Part shown: positions 15,804 through 24,152 of the stretch, piece by piece
How the letters are laid out: every line of letters begins with the position of its first letter
How positions within the stretch are numbered: position 1 is the first letter of the stretch
Assembly (NCBI GenBank): GCA_913009825.1
Contig: CAJVYQ010000043.1
Span: 1-42,314 of the forward strand
Source of the DNA: an uncultured Deferribacteres bacterium
GTDB lineage: Bacteria > Zhuqueibacterota > JdFR-76 > DREG01
Reading direction: 5' to 3'
Length of the DNA: 42,314 nucleotides
Notes under the pieces: model-generated
Told to the model about the DNA's origin: nothing
Databases searched by the model: none
The model's input: only the letters and a program-made list of their open reading frames with translations
Made by a program: the position numbers and the translations under genes

Positions 15804-15959
15804 GTAACCATTCACAGGGATGTTCGCAATACCGCCTGAGGATAAATCCTCAGGCTCAAAAGTGAAAGGACGCTAAAGCGCCCTTTGGGGTGCTTCCAAA
15901 TTTAAACCTGTTGCTTCAGCTTCAGGCGAGTGTTAATTTTTACTCCTGTGATCGGTTAC
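15804..15959. mobile_element. GTAAC-ended miniature element (ACAGG subtype)
   Basis: It is 156 bp. It starts GTAACCATTCACAGGGATG and ends TACTCCTGTGATCGGTTAC in inverted orientation. Flanks CTAAAAAT and CCAAAAAG match at 6 of 8 positions. It shares ends with 10747-10924 and interior words (CCTCAGGCT, GGACGCTAAAGCGCCC) with 12403-12562, tying the two subtypes together. It fills most of the 320-bp spacer between the patatin and MFS genes. Confidence 0.7.
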
Positions 15960-16039
15960 CCAAAAAGTCTTTCTCCGCGTCTTTTGTGGATTTTGGTTGT
16001 GCTTAAAGAGATGAGCAAAACCCACAATGGAGCGTTGCC

Positions 16040-16969
16040 CTAACCGGTTGTCAACAAATCTCTTTTTTTCTGCAATGCTTCCGAAGCGGCCTGATAACCA
16101 ATATCGATCAGCTCTTTTCCCTTGTGAAAATCGTAGAGGGTGTACCGGCTGGTATCCGGTTCGATGAGAATATCCGGTTTTACAATCCGCATGGTTAGTT
16201 GTGACATCTGTATTTGAACAATCGCCAACATCTGATACAGTATTTTGCCAAATTTCGGCATTTCATTGGACGGGGGTGCCTCTTCTTTCGATTTTCCGTT
16301 TTCCCTCATTTTTAGCGGGTGCTTCAAAAAATATTCAATTCGCTCATTTAAAGTCAACCGCTCTTTCTCACCGGTTTTTTGTGAAACAATCTTTCTTTTA
16401 TTGACATCTGTATTTTTCTCTTTAAAGAATGCCCGCAAATTGACGGCAATAATCTTTTCAGCACCCATATTTTTTACCAGATCCACCGGCGTGGGATTGA
16501 CCAGACCGCCATCCACCAATCGATGCTCACCGGTGATAACCGGCGTAAATACAATGGGTATGGAAATACTCGCCCGAATTGCCGTCAATAGTGCGCCTGA
16601 ATTAAAAGTAATTAATTCTCCGGTTTTGATATCTGCCGCAGCTACGGACAACGGAACTTTTAAATCGGCGAAAGTTTTATCACTAAACAGATCGAAGAGA
16701 AAATCTTTGAGGTAACGGTCATTGATAAAAGCTGAAAATGATAATTTAGGCAGGAATATTTTGGCCATCGATTTCCAGTTCGTGTTTAAGGCGATATCCT
16801 CTATTTCCCGGACCGGCATCCCCAGGGCATAAGCGCCGCCGATTAATGCTCCGATGCTGCTTCCCGATATATAATCAATTTGAATATTATTTTCTTCTAA
16901 TGCTTTTAAAACTCCAATATGTGTGATTCCCCGCGCAGCTCCGCTGCCTAATGTTAAACCGATTTTCAT
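16040..16969 (-). CDS. Patatin-like phospholipase (RssA/YlbK type)
   Basis: The 309-residue protein has the full patatin signature: oxyanion loop LGSGAARG at 7-14, nucleophile Ser38 in GSSIG (36-40), and catalytic Asp153 in VDGGLVNP (152-159). This Ser-Asp dyad hydrolyses acyl esters of lipids. There is no signal peptide, so it is cytoplasmic or peripheral to the inner membrane. A good Shine-Dalgarno (GAGG, 5 bases from the ATG) supports the start. The charged tail after residue 190 is variable in the family. It is flanked by miniature elements on both sides and appears monocistronic. Confidence 0.9.
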   Translation of the reverse strand: MKIGLTLGSGAARGITHIGVLKALEENNIQIDYISGSSIGALIGGAYALGMPVREIEDIALNTNWKSMAKIFLPKLSFSAFINDRYLKDFLFDLFSDKTFADLKVPLSVAAADIKTGELITFNSGALLTAIRASISIPIVFTPVITGEHRLVDGGLVNPTPVDLVKNMGAEKIIAVNLRAFFKEKNTDVNKRKIVSQKTGEKERLTLNERIEYFLKHPLKMRENGKSKEEAPPSNEMPKFGKILYQMLAIVQIQMSQLTMRIVKPDILIEPDTSRYTLYDFHKGKELIDIGYQAASEALQKKRDLLTTG

Positions 16970-17096
16970 ACTGGCCTCATTTCAGCTTTTGTCTATTATA
17001 ATTTGTCCCTTCCTTCATACCGCACCGGCATTTACCATTCCGAAGAGATTTGCCACAGATGAAGAAATGGGGAATGACAAAAAGTTTCCTATTTAG

Positions 17097-17286
17097 AGTC
17101 TGACCGAAAACTCTGAAAAACAGTAAAAACGTTATTCCCTCCGTGCCCGGGGTAAGCGGATGAAAGCAACCTGCCCGTCCGCAACCGGGGAATCCAATAA
17201 AATCACAAACTTATAGATTCCCCGCCTGCGGGCGGGCAAGCCGCTTTCGGGGAATGATAGAAAAGCAGGGTTTTCGTTCAGGCACT
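17097..17286. mobile_element. Miniature element, AGTGCCTGAACGAAAAC family
   Basis: It is about 190 bp. The left end is AGTCTGACCGAAAACTCTG; the inverted right end is CAGGGTTTTCGTTCAGGCACT. The left part continues AAAAACAGTAAAAA, as in the copy at 27692. The interior holds a G+C-rich hairpin (GATTCCCCGCCTGCGGGCGGG). It ends 2 bases from the stop codon of the thioesterase gene. The target duplication is unclear (TTTA at both edges if the element is one base longer). Confidence 0.7.
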
Positions 17287-17288
17287 GT

Positions 17289-17783
17289 TTATAACTTGTG
17301 CTTAAAACTGAATCTGTTCATTTCAAAAAATTGGTCCGGTATCGCACCCATTTTCTGAAATTTTTCCTTGGGTAGTTTCAGGAACAGTCCTTTTGCCTTA
17401 ACAAAGACGGTGCCGTTTTCATCGGTTATTTTACTCTTCAGCCACACTTTATTCTCGTCAACGCGGTCGATCCATGCTGCTACATTCAATTCCGAATTTA
17501 ATTTCACCGCTTTTAAAAAGTCGATAGTCATGCGCACCGTCATCACCGGAAAACCGTTGAGCCAGGCAACCGCGCCCATGGATTCATCTAAAACCGAAGC
17601 GGTTGCGCCGCCGTGCGCATGGTTTGGCGGGCCTTGCGCCAACGGACCAAAAATAACGGTAGCAGAAACACGGCCATCTTCCGGATTAAAAAAGTAATCG
17701 ATTTTGATGCGCTCTTTCTCTCCATCCGAGACAAACGAATGGAAGTATTTGCCAAAAGGAATATGGATTTTTTTGTCCGGCAT
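17289..17783 (-). CDS. PaaI-family hotdog thioesterase
   Basis: The 164-residue protein has the hotdog-fold PaaI core: GPLAQGPPNHAHGGATASVLDESMGAVAW, where the H-G-G with following D/E is the acyl-CoA thioesterase active-site region, and the strand TVRMTIDFLKAVKLNSEL. It probably hydrolyses an acyl-CoA in the cytoplasm. The start ATG has GGAAACAGGAA upstream. It begins 23 bp after the response regulator stop, so it is likely the third gene of the kinase-regulator operon, an unusual pairing. A miniature element abuts its 3' end. Confidence 0.85.
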   Translation of the reverse strand: MPDKKIHIPFGKYFHSFVSDGEKERIKIDYFFNPEDGRVSATVIFGPLAQGPPNHAHGGATASVLDESMGAVAWLNGFPVMTVRMTIDFLKAVKLNSELNVAAWIDRVDENKVWLKSKITDENGTVFVKAKGLFLKLPKEKFQKMGAIPDQFFEMNRFSFKHKL

Positions 17784-17806
17784 TTCCTGTTTCCTTATGA
17801 ATTAGT

Positions 17807-18523
17807 TTATGAATTTTGGGACGGTTCAGACCTAAATATGTAACCAACCCCTCTGATACTCTTTATGTAAACCGGATTTTCCGGATTTGATTCAAAGTAT
17901 TTGCGCAGTCGGGCAATAAAATTATCCACGGTGCGTGTTTCAATGTCGGAATTCAGGTTCCAGACTTCTGCTAACAATTCTTTGCGGGAAACTACTTTGT
18001 TTTCGTGATCGATCAGATATTTCAGCAGCATAGCTTCATGAGCGGTGAGATGAACTGTTTTATCTCCTGCCCGGCAAGTGAAATTGTCAAAATTAATTTC
18101 ATTGTCTCCGAAACGGTAAACCGGCATTATTTCCGTTGCCTGTTTGTACCATTTTTTCCTCTTCAACATCCCCTTCACCCGCAGAAGCAGTTCATCCAGA
18201 TGAAACGGTTTTGTCAAATAGTCGTCGGCGCCAATTTCCAGGCCCCTTATCCGGTCTTTCAGTTCGGTTCTGGCGGTGAGAATCAGAATGGGCGTTTGCG
18301 GATCTTTTGCGCGAATTTTTTCGGCTACCGCAAAACCATCCAGAAAAGGCAGCATGATATCCAGAATCACCAGATCGAATAAAGATGACTGAATCTGTTC
18401 CACCGCGGCGAGTCCGTCGGCAGCACGGGTGACCCGGTATCCCTCTGCGGACAGATTAAACTCAAGGCCGATGGCCAGCGTGTCTTCATCTTCAACCAAC
18501 AAAATGGCAGTATTTTCATTCAT
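17807..18523 (-). CDS. OmpR/PhoB-family response regulator
   Basis: The 238-residue protein has an N-terminal receiver domain (acidic pocket ED at 11-12, phospho-acceptor Asp55 in LVILDIMLP, Lys in LTKPF) and a C-terminal winged-helix DNA-binding domain from about 135 (VHLTAHEAMLLKYLIDHENKVVSRKELLAEVW, then RTVDNFIARLRKYFE and IRGVGYIF). It should be phosphorylated by the adjacent kinase and control transcription. Its ATG lies inside the kinase gene (8-base overlap), so the two are translationally coupled. Targets cannot be read. Confidence 0.95.
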   Translation of the reverse strand: MNENTAILLVEDEDTLAIGLEFNLSAEGYRVTRAADGLAAVEQIQSSLFDLVILDIMLPFLDGFAVAEKIRAKDPQTPILILTARTELKDRIRGLEIGADDYLTKPFHLDELLLRVKGMLKRKKWYKQATEIMPVYRFGDNEINFDNFTCRAGDKTVHLTAHEAMLLKYLIDHENKVVSRKELLAEVWNLNSDIETRTVDNFIARLRKYFESNPENPVYIKSIRGVGYIFRSEPSQNS

Positions 18524-19550
18524 CGGAAACCTTCATTGCAGGTTTGTATTTTTTACTCAAACGCAGCAAACGATTGATGTAGCGTTTTTTTGAAACTTCA
18601 TAAATCGGCAGGGCTATTTTAAAGGTGGTACCCCGGTTCAATCCGGCGCTTTCGACAGAAATTTTGCCGCCATGGTATGCCACAATCTGCTTCACCCAAT
18701 AAAGTCCCAGGCCGGTTCCTTTTACATTAGGGCTTGCCGGGTTGTAAATGCGCTCAAATTTACTAAATATCTTTTTTTGGTTCCTCGGCGCAATGCCAAC
18801 CCCCTGATCACTAAATTCAATGTAAAATTTCTTCGTCCCGGTGCTCAACCGGATGTCAATTTGAGCCTTATTGGGAGAATATTTCACAGCATTATCAATT
18901 AAATTTTTAATCACTATTTTCAGCCAATTCCTGTCAATCACACACTGGCAATCAACATGGCCTTCAATGCTCACGGATTTCCCGGGAAACTTAAACTCGC
19001 TCAGCGCTTCGCCAATCACCTGACGGATAATAGAATCGGCATTGTAAACATAATAATCGTAAGTAACCTGCTTGACCATTTTTTTTTGTTCCAGTGAAGA
19101 CAGGTAGAGTATGGAATTGATCAGATGGTTCAGCCGTTTTACATCTTTCAACATCAGATTCAGAAATTCATGCTGTTTGTCCCGGGGTACAGGCATTTTG
19201 TGCATCGTTTCCAGATACAACTGAATGGACGAAAGGGGTGATTTTAGCTCGTGGGATACATTCGCGATAAAATTATCGTAGAGCCGGGTCAGGTTCAATT
19301 GCCGGTTGAGGTAGACAAAAATTAAAGACATGCTGATGGACAACATGACTAACAAAACAATACCACTTACCAGGGCAATAATATTGGTCGTTCCCGTGAT
19401 GATTTGGGGAGAAATTTTGCCACCCACTTTATTCAGCAGAATGTAATTGGTTACATACCAGTAGATCCACAAACCAAGGAGTAAAAACCAGGCCAGTTGG
19501 GCTGTTACAAAGATAAAAATATGCAGAATGAGATCGTTCGACTTTTTCAT
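18516..19550 (-). CDS. Membrane sensor histidine kinase
   Basis: The 344-residue protein has two membrane helices (about 8-32 and 55-80) with a very short loop between them, so little periplasmic sensing domain. There is no HAMP of normal length. HisKA follows with the phospho-acceptor His100 in NVSHELKSPLSS. The HATPase domain has the N box NLIDNAVKYSPN, the G1 box DQGVGIAP and the G2 box GTGLGLYWVKQI. It is the first gene of the kinase-regulator-thioesterase operon. The small loop suggests it senses something within the membrane or through a partner. Confidence 0.93.
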   Translation of the reverse strand: MKKSNDLILHIFIFVTAQLAWFLLLGLWIYWYVTNYILLNKVGGKISPQIITGTTNIIALVSGIVLLVMLSISMSLIFVYLNRQLNLTRLYDNFIANVSHELKSPLSSIQLYLETMHKMPVPRDKQHEFLNLMLKDVKRLNHLINSILYLSSLEQKKMVKQVTYDYYVYNADSIIRQVIGEALSEFKFPGKSVSIEGHVDCQCVIDRNWLKIVIKNLIDNAVKYSPNKAQIDIRLSTGTKKFYIEFSDQGVGIAPRNQKKIFSKFERIYNPASPNVKGTGLGLYWVKQIVAYHGGKISVESAGLNRGTTFKIALPIYEVSKKRYINRLLRLSKKYKPAMKVSDE

Positions 19551-19936
19551 CGTTTCAAACCGTTCCCTAATTGCAATAAAAAACCTTTTAACAATTTAGT
19601 TCTTTGAAAATTATGCCTTTTTATCACTTAAATTGAGCAATTACAGGGCGATTCGCTGAATCACCGACAAGCCTGATTCAGCTACGGTTCAATCCTGCCT
19701 ATAAACTTTTTCAAAGTGTTAAAATATATTTAAAATTTTTGTGACATACAATATGTTTATATATCTTGCGGATAAATTTAAATAGTTTGGTTAAGCAATG
19801 AAGTGCATAAGAAGCTAACTTTCTTAAAGAAGGTTAACTTCTTCAAAATTGTATTTTTACACTTCTTTTACAATACTTAATCAAAAAATTTATTATACTG
19901 TAATGCACTACAAAATAAATATATCGGAGAACTACA
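19551..19936. other. Divergent spacer between the histidine kinase and radical SAM genes
   Basis: It holds two degraded, nested miniature elements. A GTAAC-type relic spans about 19588-19722 (TTAACAATTTAGTTCTTTGAAAA ... TTTTTCAAAGTGTTAA). A shortened CCTGAATTGAGC-type relic lies inside it (about 19627-19697). At 19815-19833 is the palindrome AACTTTCTTAAAGAAGGTT. The rest is A+T-rich and must hold the divergent promoters; no box stood out clearly. Confidence 0.5.
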
Positions 19937-21415
19937 ATGAAAATTCTATTGGTCTACCCGGAAACTCCCGTCACTTTCTGGAGCTTCAAGGATGCATTGC
20001 GGTTCATTTCAAAAAAATCCGCCGAACCTCCTCTTGGCCTGCTTACAATTGCGGCCATGCTGCCGGTAGACTGGGATAAAAAGCTGATCGACATGAATGT
20101 ATCGCCATTGAAGGATGAACAGATTCGCTGGGCTGATTATCTGTTTTTAACCGGTATGAATATCCACAAATGTTCCTTCAAAAAGGTAATGCGGCGCAGC
20201 AATGAATTAAACACGCCTGTTGTTGCCGGCGGTCCCATGGTTACAACAGATTACGAAGAATTTTTAGGAGTGGATCACTTTGTTCTTAATGAAGCGGAAG
20301 CGACGCTGCCACCGTTTTTAAACGATCTGCGCGCCGGCAAGGCGAAGCATATTTACACTACAAAGGAATTCCCGGAGATCACGCATACGCCGGTCCCATT
20401 ATGGCATCTGCTGGAGAAAAAGAAATATGGCAATATGAGTATTCAATACTCCCGGGGATGTCCGTATAATTGCGAATTCTGCAGCATTACCATGCTCAAC
20501 GGTCACCGTCCCAGAACCAAGAGTACAGAACAATTTTTAGCCGAATTGACAACCCTTTTCGATTATGGCTGGCGTGGCAGCATTTTTGTTGTGGATGATA
20601 ATTTTATCGGCAATAAAAAGAAAATAAAAAACGAACTGCTGCCGGCACTGATCGAATGGTCGAAACAACATCATTATCCATTCGAATTTGGCACTGAAAC
20701 CTCCATAAATTTGGCAGACGACGATCGATTGATAAAATTAATGGCAGAAGCCGGATTTAACCACACTTTTATTGGCATCGAAACGCCCAACGATGAGAGT
20801 CTGGCAGAATGCGGCAAAACGCAAAATCTGAAACAAGATCTCCTGCCTTCCATAAAAAAGCTGCATAAAGCGGGACTCAGGGTATCCGGCGGGTTTATCA
20901 TCGGTTTTGATCACGATCTGAGCGATATTTTTGAACAACAGATCCGCTTTATCCGTAATAGTGGAATTGTAACGGCAATGGTCGGATTGCTGAATGCTCC
21001 GGCCGGAACCCGCCTCTTTGAACGGCTCAAAAAAGAGAACCGCTTGTTGAGCAACAGCAGCGGCAACAACATGGACGGTTCAATTAATTTTATTCCCAAA
21101 ATGAAATATCAAACATTAATTGCGGGCTATAAAAGAGTGCTGGAGACAATTTATTCGCCGAAGGAATACTATGAAAGAGTAAAAACATTTTTAACAGAAT
21201 ACCAATCAACGATAAAAAATCCGGTAAGAATAACCTTCAGTGAGATCAAAGCGCTGTTTAAATCGATGTGGTTTTTAGGAGTTCTGGAAAAAGGAAAACA
21301 GTACTATTGGAAACTTTTTTTCCTGAGTTTGTTCAAGTATCCGAAAAAATTTCCCATGGCCATCACATTGGCGATTTACGGATTTCATTTTCGCCAGGTT
21401 GTAAAAACAACGTAA
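19937..21415 (+). CDS. B12-binding-type radical SAM protein (DUF4070-like C-terminus)
   Basis: The 492-residue protein has an N-terminal cobalamin-binding-like Rossmann domain (1-145; KILLVYPE start, PPLGLLTIAAMLP, VVAGGP). The radical SAM barrel has the cluster motif C175-x3-C179-x2-C182 (RGCPYNCEFC), an EFGTETS strand and a GGFIIGFDHD block. The C-terminal region (about 360-492) resembles DUF4070, found in hopanoid- and lipid-related radical SAM methylases such as HpnJ/HpnR. It probably carries out a radical methylation or rearrangement, with substrate unknown. CGGAGAA lies 7 bases before the ATG. It is one of only three plus-strand genes. Confidence 0.85.
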   Translation: MKILLVYPETPVTFWSFKDALRFISKKSAEPPLGLLTIAAMLPVDWDKKLIDMNVSPLKDEQIRWADYLFLTGMNIHKCSFKKVMRRSNELNTPVVAGGPMVTTDYEEFLGVDHFVLNEAEATLPPFLNDLRAGKAKHIYTTKEFPEITHTPVPLWHLLEKKKYGNMSIQYSRGCPYNCEFCSITMLNGHRPRTKSTEQFLAELTTLFDYGWRGSIFVVDDNFIGNKKKIKNELLPALIEWSKQHHYPFEFGTETSINLADDDRLIKLMAEAGFNHTFIGIETPNDESLAECGKTQNLKQDLLPSIKKLHKAGLRVSGGFIIGFDHDLSDIFEQQIRFIRNSGIVTAMVGLLNAPAGTRLFERLKKENRLLSNSSGNNMDGSINFIPKMKYQTLIAGYKRVLETIYSPKEYYERVKTFLTEYQSTIKNPVRITFSEIKALFKSMWFLGVLEKGKQYYWKLFFLSLFKYPKKFPMAITLAIYGFHFRQVVKTT

Positions 21416-21447
21416 CGTGCAGAGTATGCTGTCAATTATGATTTTTT

Positions 21448-21638
21448 GTAACAATTTAGTTCCTTGAAATTTAAGAATAACCTGAATTGAGCGATTGTAG
21501 GGCGATTCGCCTGTCTGCACAGGCAGGCTGAATCGCCAGCCGTATTTGTATTAAAAATGGAAATCCGTTTAGTAACAAAAACAAGGTCAAAAACAAGAGA
21601 ATCGCTCAATTCAGGAATAAATAAATACGTCATATTAC
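21448..21638. mobile_element. Short GTAAC-ended element with 8-bp duplication GATTTTTT, hosting a nested element
   Basis: The left end is GTAACAATTTAGTTCCTTG and the right end is GTCATATTAC. GATTTTTT is present on both sides (21440-21447 and 21639-21646). The middle, 21481-21615, is a complete member of the other family. Without it the host is only about 50 bp. The right end is less conserved than in other copies, so the assignment rests mainly on the duplication. Confidence 0.6.
21481..21615. mobile_element. Miniature element, CCTGAATTGAGCGATT family, TSD AATAA
   Basis: It is 135 bp with perfect 17-base inverted ends for the first 16 positions (CCTGAATTGAGCGATT / AATCGCTCAATTCAGG). It is flanked by AATAA at 21476-21480 and 21616-21620. 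It is inverted relative to 12232-12347, and its inner hairpin carries an extra CTGTCTGCACAGGCAGG-type insert. It lies inside the element at 21448-21638. Confidence 0.9.
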
Positions 21639-21674
21639 GATTTTTTAAACAGACCAAACCCGGGAGAATGTAAA

Positions 21675-22793
21675 GTGAATTTTTCAAGAATGCCAAAATT
21701 AAGAATCGGGGATTTAGAGGTTGAAAAACCTATTATTCAGGGCGGCATGGGCGTGGGTATTTCCATGTCGGGACTGGCATCTGCCGTGGCTAATAAGGGC
21801 GGCATTGGCGTCATCTCCTCGGTCGGAATGGGCATGATGATACCCGGCAGAGGGAAAAAGGCCAGGGAAGACAACAGAAATCTGCTTATTGAGGAAATCA
21901 GAAAAGCAAAAAATATGTCCGGCGGTATCATTGGTGTCAACATCATGGTGGCGCTCACCGATTATGACGACATGGTAAAACTTTCTTTGGATGAGAACGT
22001 AGACATTCTGTTTCTCGGCGCCGGCCTTCCTTTGCGCTTTTCAAAAGATATTTCTCTCACCCAATTGAGAGAAACAAGGACAAAATTTGTTCCCATCGTT
22101 TCTTCGGCCAGGGCGGCACATATCATTTTTAAATTTTGGCAGAAGAATTTCAACCGGATACCAGACGGCGTAGTGGTGGAAGGCCCCCTGGCCGGCGGAC
22201 ATCTCGGCTTCAAAAAAGAGCAGATTTATGACCTCGATTTTGCCCTGGAAAAAATCGTTCCGGATGTCCTGATCACCATCCATCAATACGAGGAACGATT
22301 CGGCCGGGAAATTCCTGTCATCGCCGCCGGCGGTATTTACACCGGTGAAGACATTCACAAATTCCTCGAATTGGGCGTGCAGGGCGTGCAGATGGCCACC
22401 CGTTTTGTGGCGACTTATGAATGCGACGCATCGGACGAATTCAAGCAATCTTACATCCGCTGCAAAAAAGAGGATATCACCATTATTGATAGTCCGGTAG
22501 GCTTGCCCGGAAGAGCCATCCGGAACCGGTTCCTCGATGAAGTGAGCGCCGGAGCAAGAAAGCCGTTTATATGCCCGTGGAAATGCCTGAAAACCTGCGA
22601 TTTCAAAGAAGCCCCCTACTGCATTGCCAAGGCGCTGGTCAACGCCCAGAAGGGAGAATTTGAGGAAGGGTTCACATTTGCCGGTGAAAACGCCTATCGC
22701 GTTGATAAAATTGTCTCGGTGAAAGAATTATTTGCCACATTGGCAAACGAATACAGTCAGGCTCTCGCTACCAGGGAAGCAGCAATTGTCTGA
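21675..22793 (+). CDS. Nitronate monooxygenase-like flavoenzyme
   Basis: The 372-residue FMN-dependent TIM barrel of the 2-nitropropane dioxygenase family starts LRIGDLEVEKPIIQGGMGVGISMSGLASAVA. It has the phosphate-binding glycines (VIAAGGIYTGEDI, GVQGVQMATRFVAT) and VVEGPLAGGHLGF, where the His is the usual catalytic base. The C-terminus adds a Cys-rich segment (FICPWKCLKTCDFKEAPYC) seen in the longer clade and of unknown role. A GTG start at 21675 is used with GGGAGA about 10 bases upstream; an ATG five codons later is possible. The physiological substrate is unknown for this clade. A second, shorter paralogue is at 29571-30560. Confidence 0.87.
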   Translation: MNFSRMPKLRIGDLEVEKPIIQGGMGVGISMSGLASAVANKGGIGVISSVGMGMMIPGRGKKAREDNRNLLIEEIRKAKNMSGGIIGVNIMVALTDYDDMVKLSLDENVDILFLGAGLPLRFSKDISLTQLRETRTKFVPIVSSARAAHIIFKFWQKNFNRIPDGVVVEGPLAGGHLGFKKEQIYDLDFALEKIVPDVLITIHQYEERFGREIPVIAAGGIYTGEDIHKFLELGVQGVQMATRFVATYECDASDEFKQSYIRCKKEDITIIDSPVGLPGRAIRNRFLDEVSAGARKPFICPWKCLKTCDFKEAPYCIAKALVNAQKGEFEEGFTFAGENAYRVDKIVSVKELFATLANEYSQALATREAAIV

Positions 22794-22800
22794 AACTATA

Positions 22801-22920
22801 TTTTGTTCCCTCTGCCGGTGAATAGGGTTTGTTATTAATAATTGCCTCTGCCGCTAACCTACCGTTTTCGCCGGCCGGACCGCCGCCGACAATGAGTACT
22901 GCCTCGTGTTTTATCCCATT
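22801..22920 (-). pseudogene. Remnant of an FAD/NAD-dependent oxidoreductase gene
   Basis: On the minus strand an open stretch reads GIKHEAVLIVGGGPAGENG followed by RLAAEAIINNKPYSPAEGTK. The hydrophobic strand plus GGGPAG is a dinucleotide-binding Rossmann start. The following part looks like a C-terminal piece (GRLAAEAI...), as if the middle were deleted. There is no start codon in frame, and it lies in the 134-bp gap between convergent genes. It could be a chance similarity, but the glycine motif in the right context argues for a relic. Confidence 0.4.
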
Positions 22921-22927
22921 CCCGGGC

Positions 22928-24043
22928 TCAACTGATGCGGCAATCAGGCTGCGGACGTCCCGGTTTGGTCATCACAATTTGCCATAATTGATTGTCCCGG
23001 GCGCGGAAACCTCCCGCCGAACTCAACAGAAAATACCGCCACATCCGGCAAAATCGCTCGCCATATTTTTCTTTCAGATTTGGCCACGCTTTTTCGAAAT
23101 TCTCGTGCCAGGCCAGCAGAGTTTTATCATAATCCGGACCGAAATTATGCACATCCTCGATGACGAATAACCCTTCCATTGCCCGGCTGAGCTGCTGAAT
23201 AGAGGGGATCACTCCGTTGGGGAAAATATATTTTGTCGTCCAGGTGTTGACCGTGGCTGAACTGACATTTCCGCCAATGGTTTGGATGAAAGCTATACCG
23301 TCCTCTTTCAGGCAACGGTTAACCACTTCCATGTGAGTGCGGTAATTCTTCCAGCCTACATGCTCCATGAAGCCGATGGAAATTACACGGTCGTATTTTC
23401 CCGAAGTATTACGATAATCAGCCAAAATAAATTCAACCGGCAGGCCTTTACACAATTTCCGCCCCAAACTTATCTGTTCTTCAGAAACATTGATGCCGGT
23501 CATCACAGCGCCATATTTTTCGGCCGCATATTTGGCAAAAGAACCGAAACCACAGCCCAGATCCAACAGTTTCATCCCTTTTTCCAATTCGATTTTTTGA
23601 CAAATCAGGTCAAGTTTTTCTTCCTGAGCTTCATCCAACGTATTAGCATGTTTCCAGTAAGCGCAGCTATAGTTTAAGCGTTTATCCAGTATGGCCTGGT
23701 ACAGATCGTTGCCTCTATCGTAATGCCGACGAGCAATCTGATAAGCACGGCTTCTTTTTTGCAAATTAAACAGCCTGGCACGCAGCGCATGCCGGGCTAT
23801 CTGCCAGTTTCCTTTTACTTTTTCATTCAGACGGGTGCGCAAAACCCGGTCCACAAGCTGGTCAATCGCTTCGCAGTCCCACCAGCCATCCATATAAGAT
23901 TCACCCAAACCAAGCGCATGATGCGATAAAATCCGGCTGTAAATATCTTCATTATGAACTTGGATATCCCAGGGGTGAGCGCCGTTAATTTGGATTCCGG
24001 CCAGACTCAACAGGTTGGTAACGATTTCTTTTGCTCGACTCAT
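22928..24043 (-). CDS. cfa: Cyclopropane-fatty-acyl-phospholipid synthase
   Basis: The 371-residue protein is close in length and layout to E. coli Cfa. The N-terminal domain has the lipid-binding GLGESYMDGWWD at 45-56. The SAM methyltransferase domain has LLDLGCGFGSFAKYAAEKYG at 159-178, with YSCAYW, NVSEEQISLGR, SIGFMEHVGWKNY (active-site His) and QTIGGN. It transfers a methylene from SAM across the cis double bond of membrane phospholipid chains, protecting membranes in stationary phase or acid. A promoter whose -35 box lies in a miniature element is predicted 70-110 bp upstream. Confidence 0.95.
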   Translation of the reverse strand: MSRAKEIVTNLLSLAGIQINGAHPWDIQVHNEDIYSRILSHHALGLGESYMDGWWDCEAIDQLVDRVLRTRLNEKVKGNWQIARHALRARLFNLQKRSRAYQIARRHYDRGNDLYQAILDKRLNYSCAYWKHANTLDEAQEEKLDLICQKIELEKGMKLLDLGCGFGSFAKYAAEKYGAVMTGINVSEEQISLGRKLCKGLPVEFILADYRNTSGKYDRVISIGFMEHVGWKNYRTHMEVVNRCLKEDGIAFIQTIGGNVSSATVNTWTTKYIFPNGVIPSIQQLSRAMEGLFVIEDVHNFGPDYDKTLLAWHENFEKAWPNLKEKYGERFCRMWRYFLLSSAGGFRARDNQLWQIVMTKPGRPQPDCRIS

Positions 24044-24123
24044 TTTTCATTCCTCCAAAAGAAATTCGCCTCTCGAAAATGGGAGATGTTGTGTTTTTTT
24101 CGAACCGTGCAGTTTGCAGAATT

Positions 24124-24152
24124 ATTATAAAGACCTAAATTGAGCGATTCAA
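24124..24152 (-). promoter_or_regulatory. Predicted cfa promoter with -35 box inside a miniature element
   Basis: On the minus strand TTGAAT (24152-24147), 17 bases, TATAAT (24129-24124). The -10 box lies outside the element at 24134-24283. The -35 box and most of the spacer are its terminal inverted repeat. Transcription would start near 24117, 74 bases before the cfa ATG. Confidence 0.6.

Noticed and set aside
19737-19770. Promoter for the radical SAM gene (TTGTGA / TATCTT)
   Set aside because: Both hexamers are weak and the leader would be about 170 bases; not distinguishable from background in such A+T-rich DNA.
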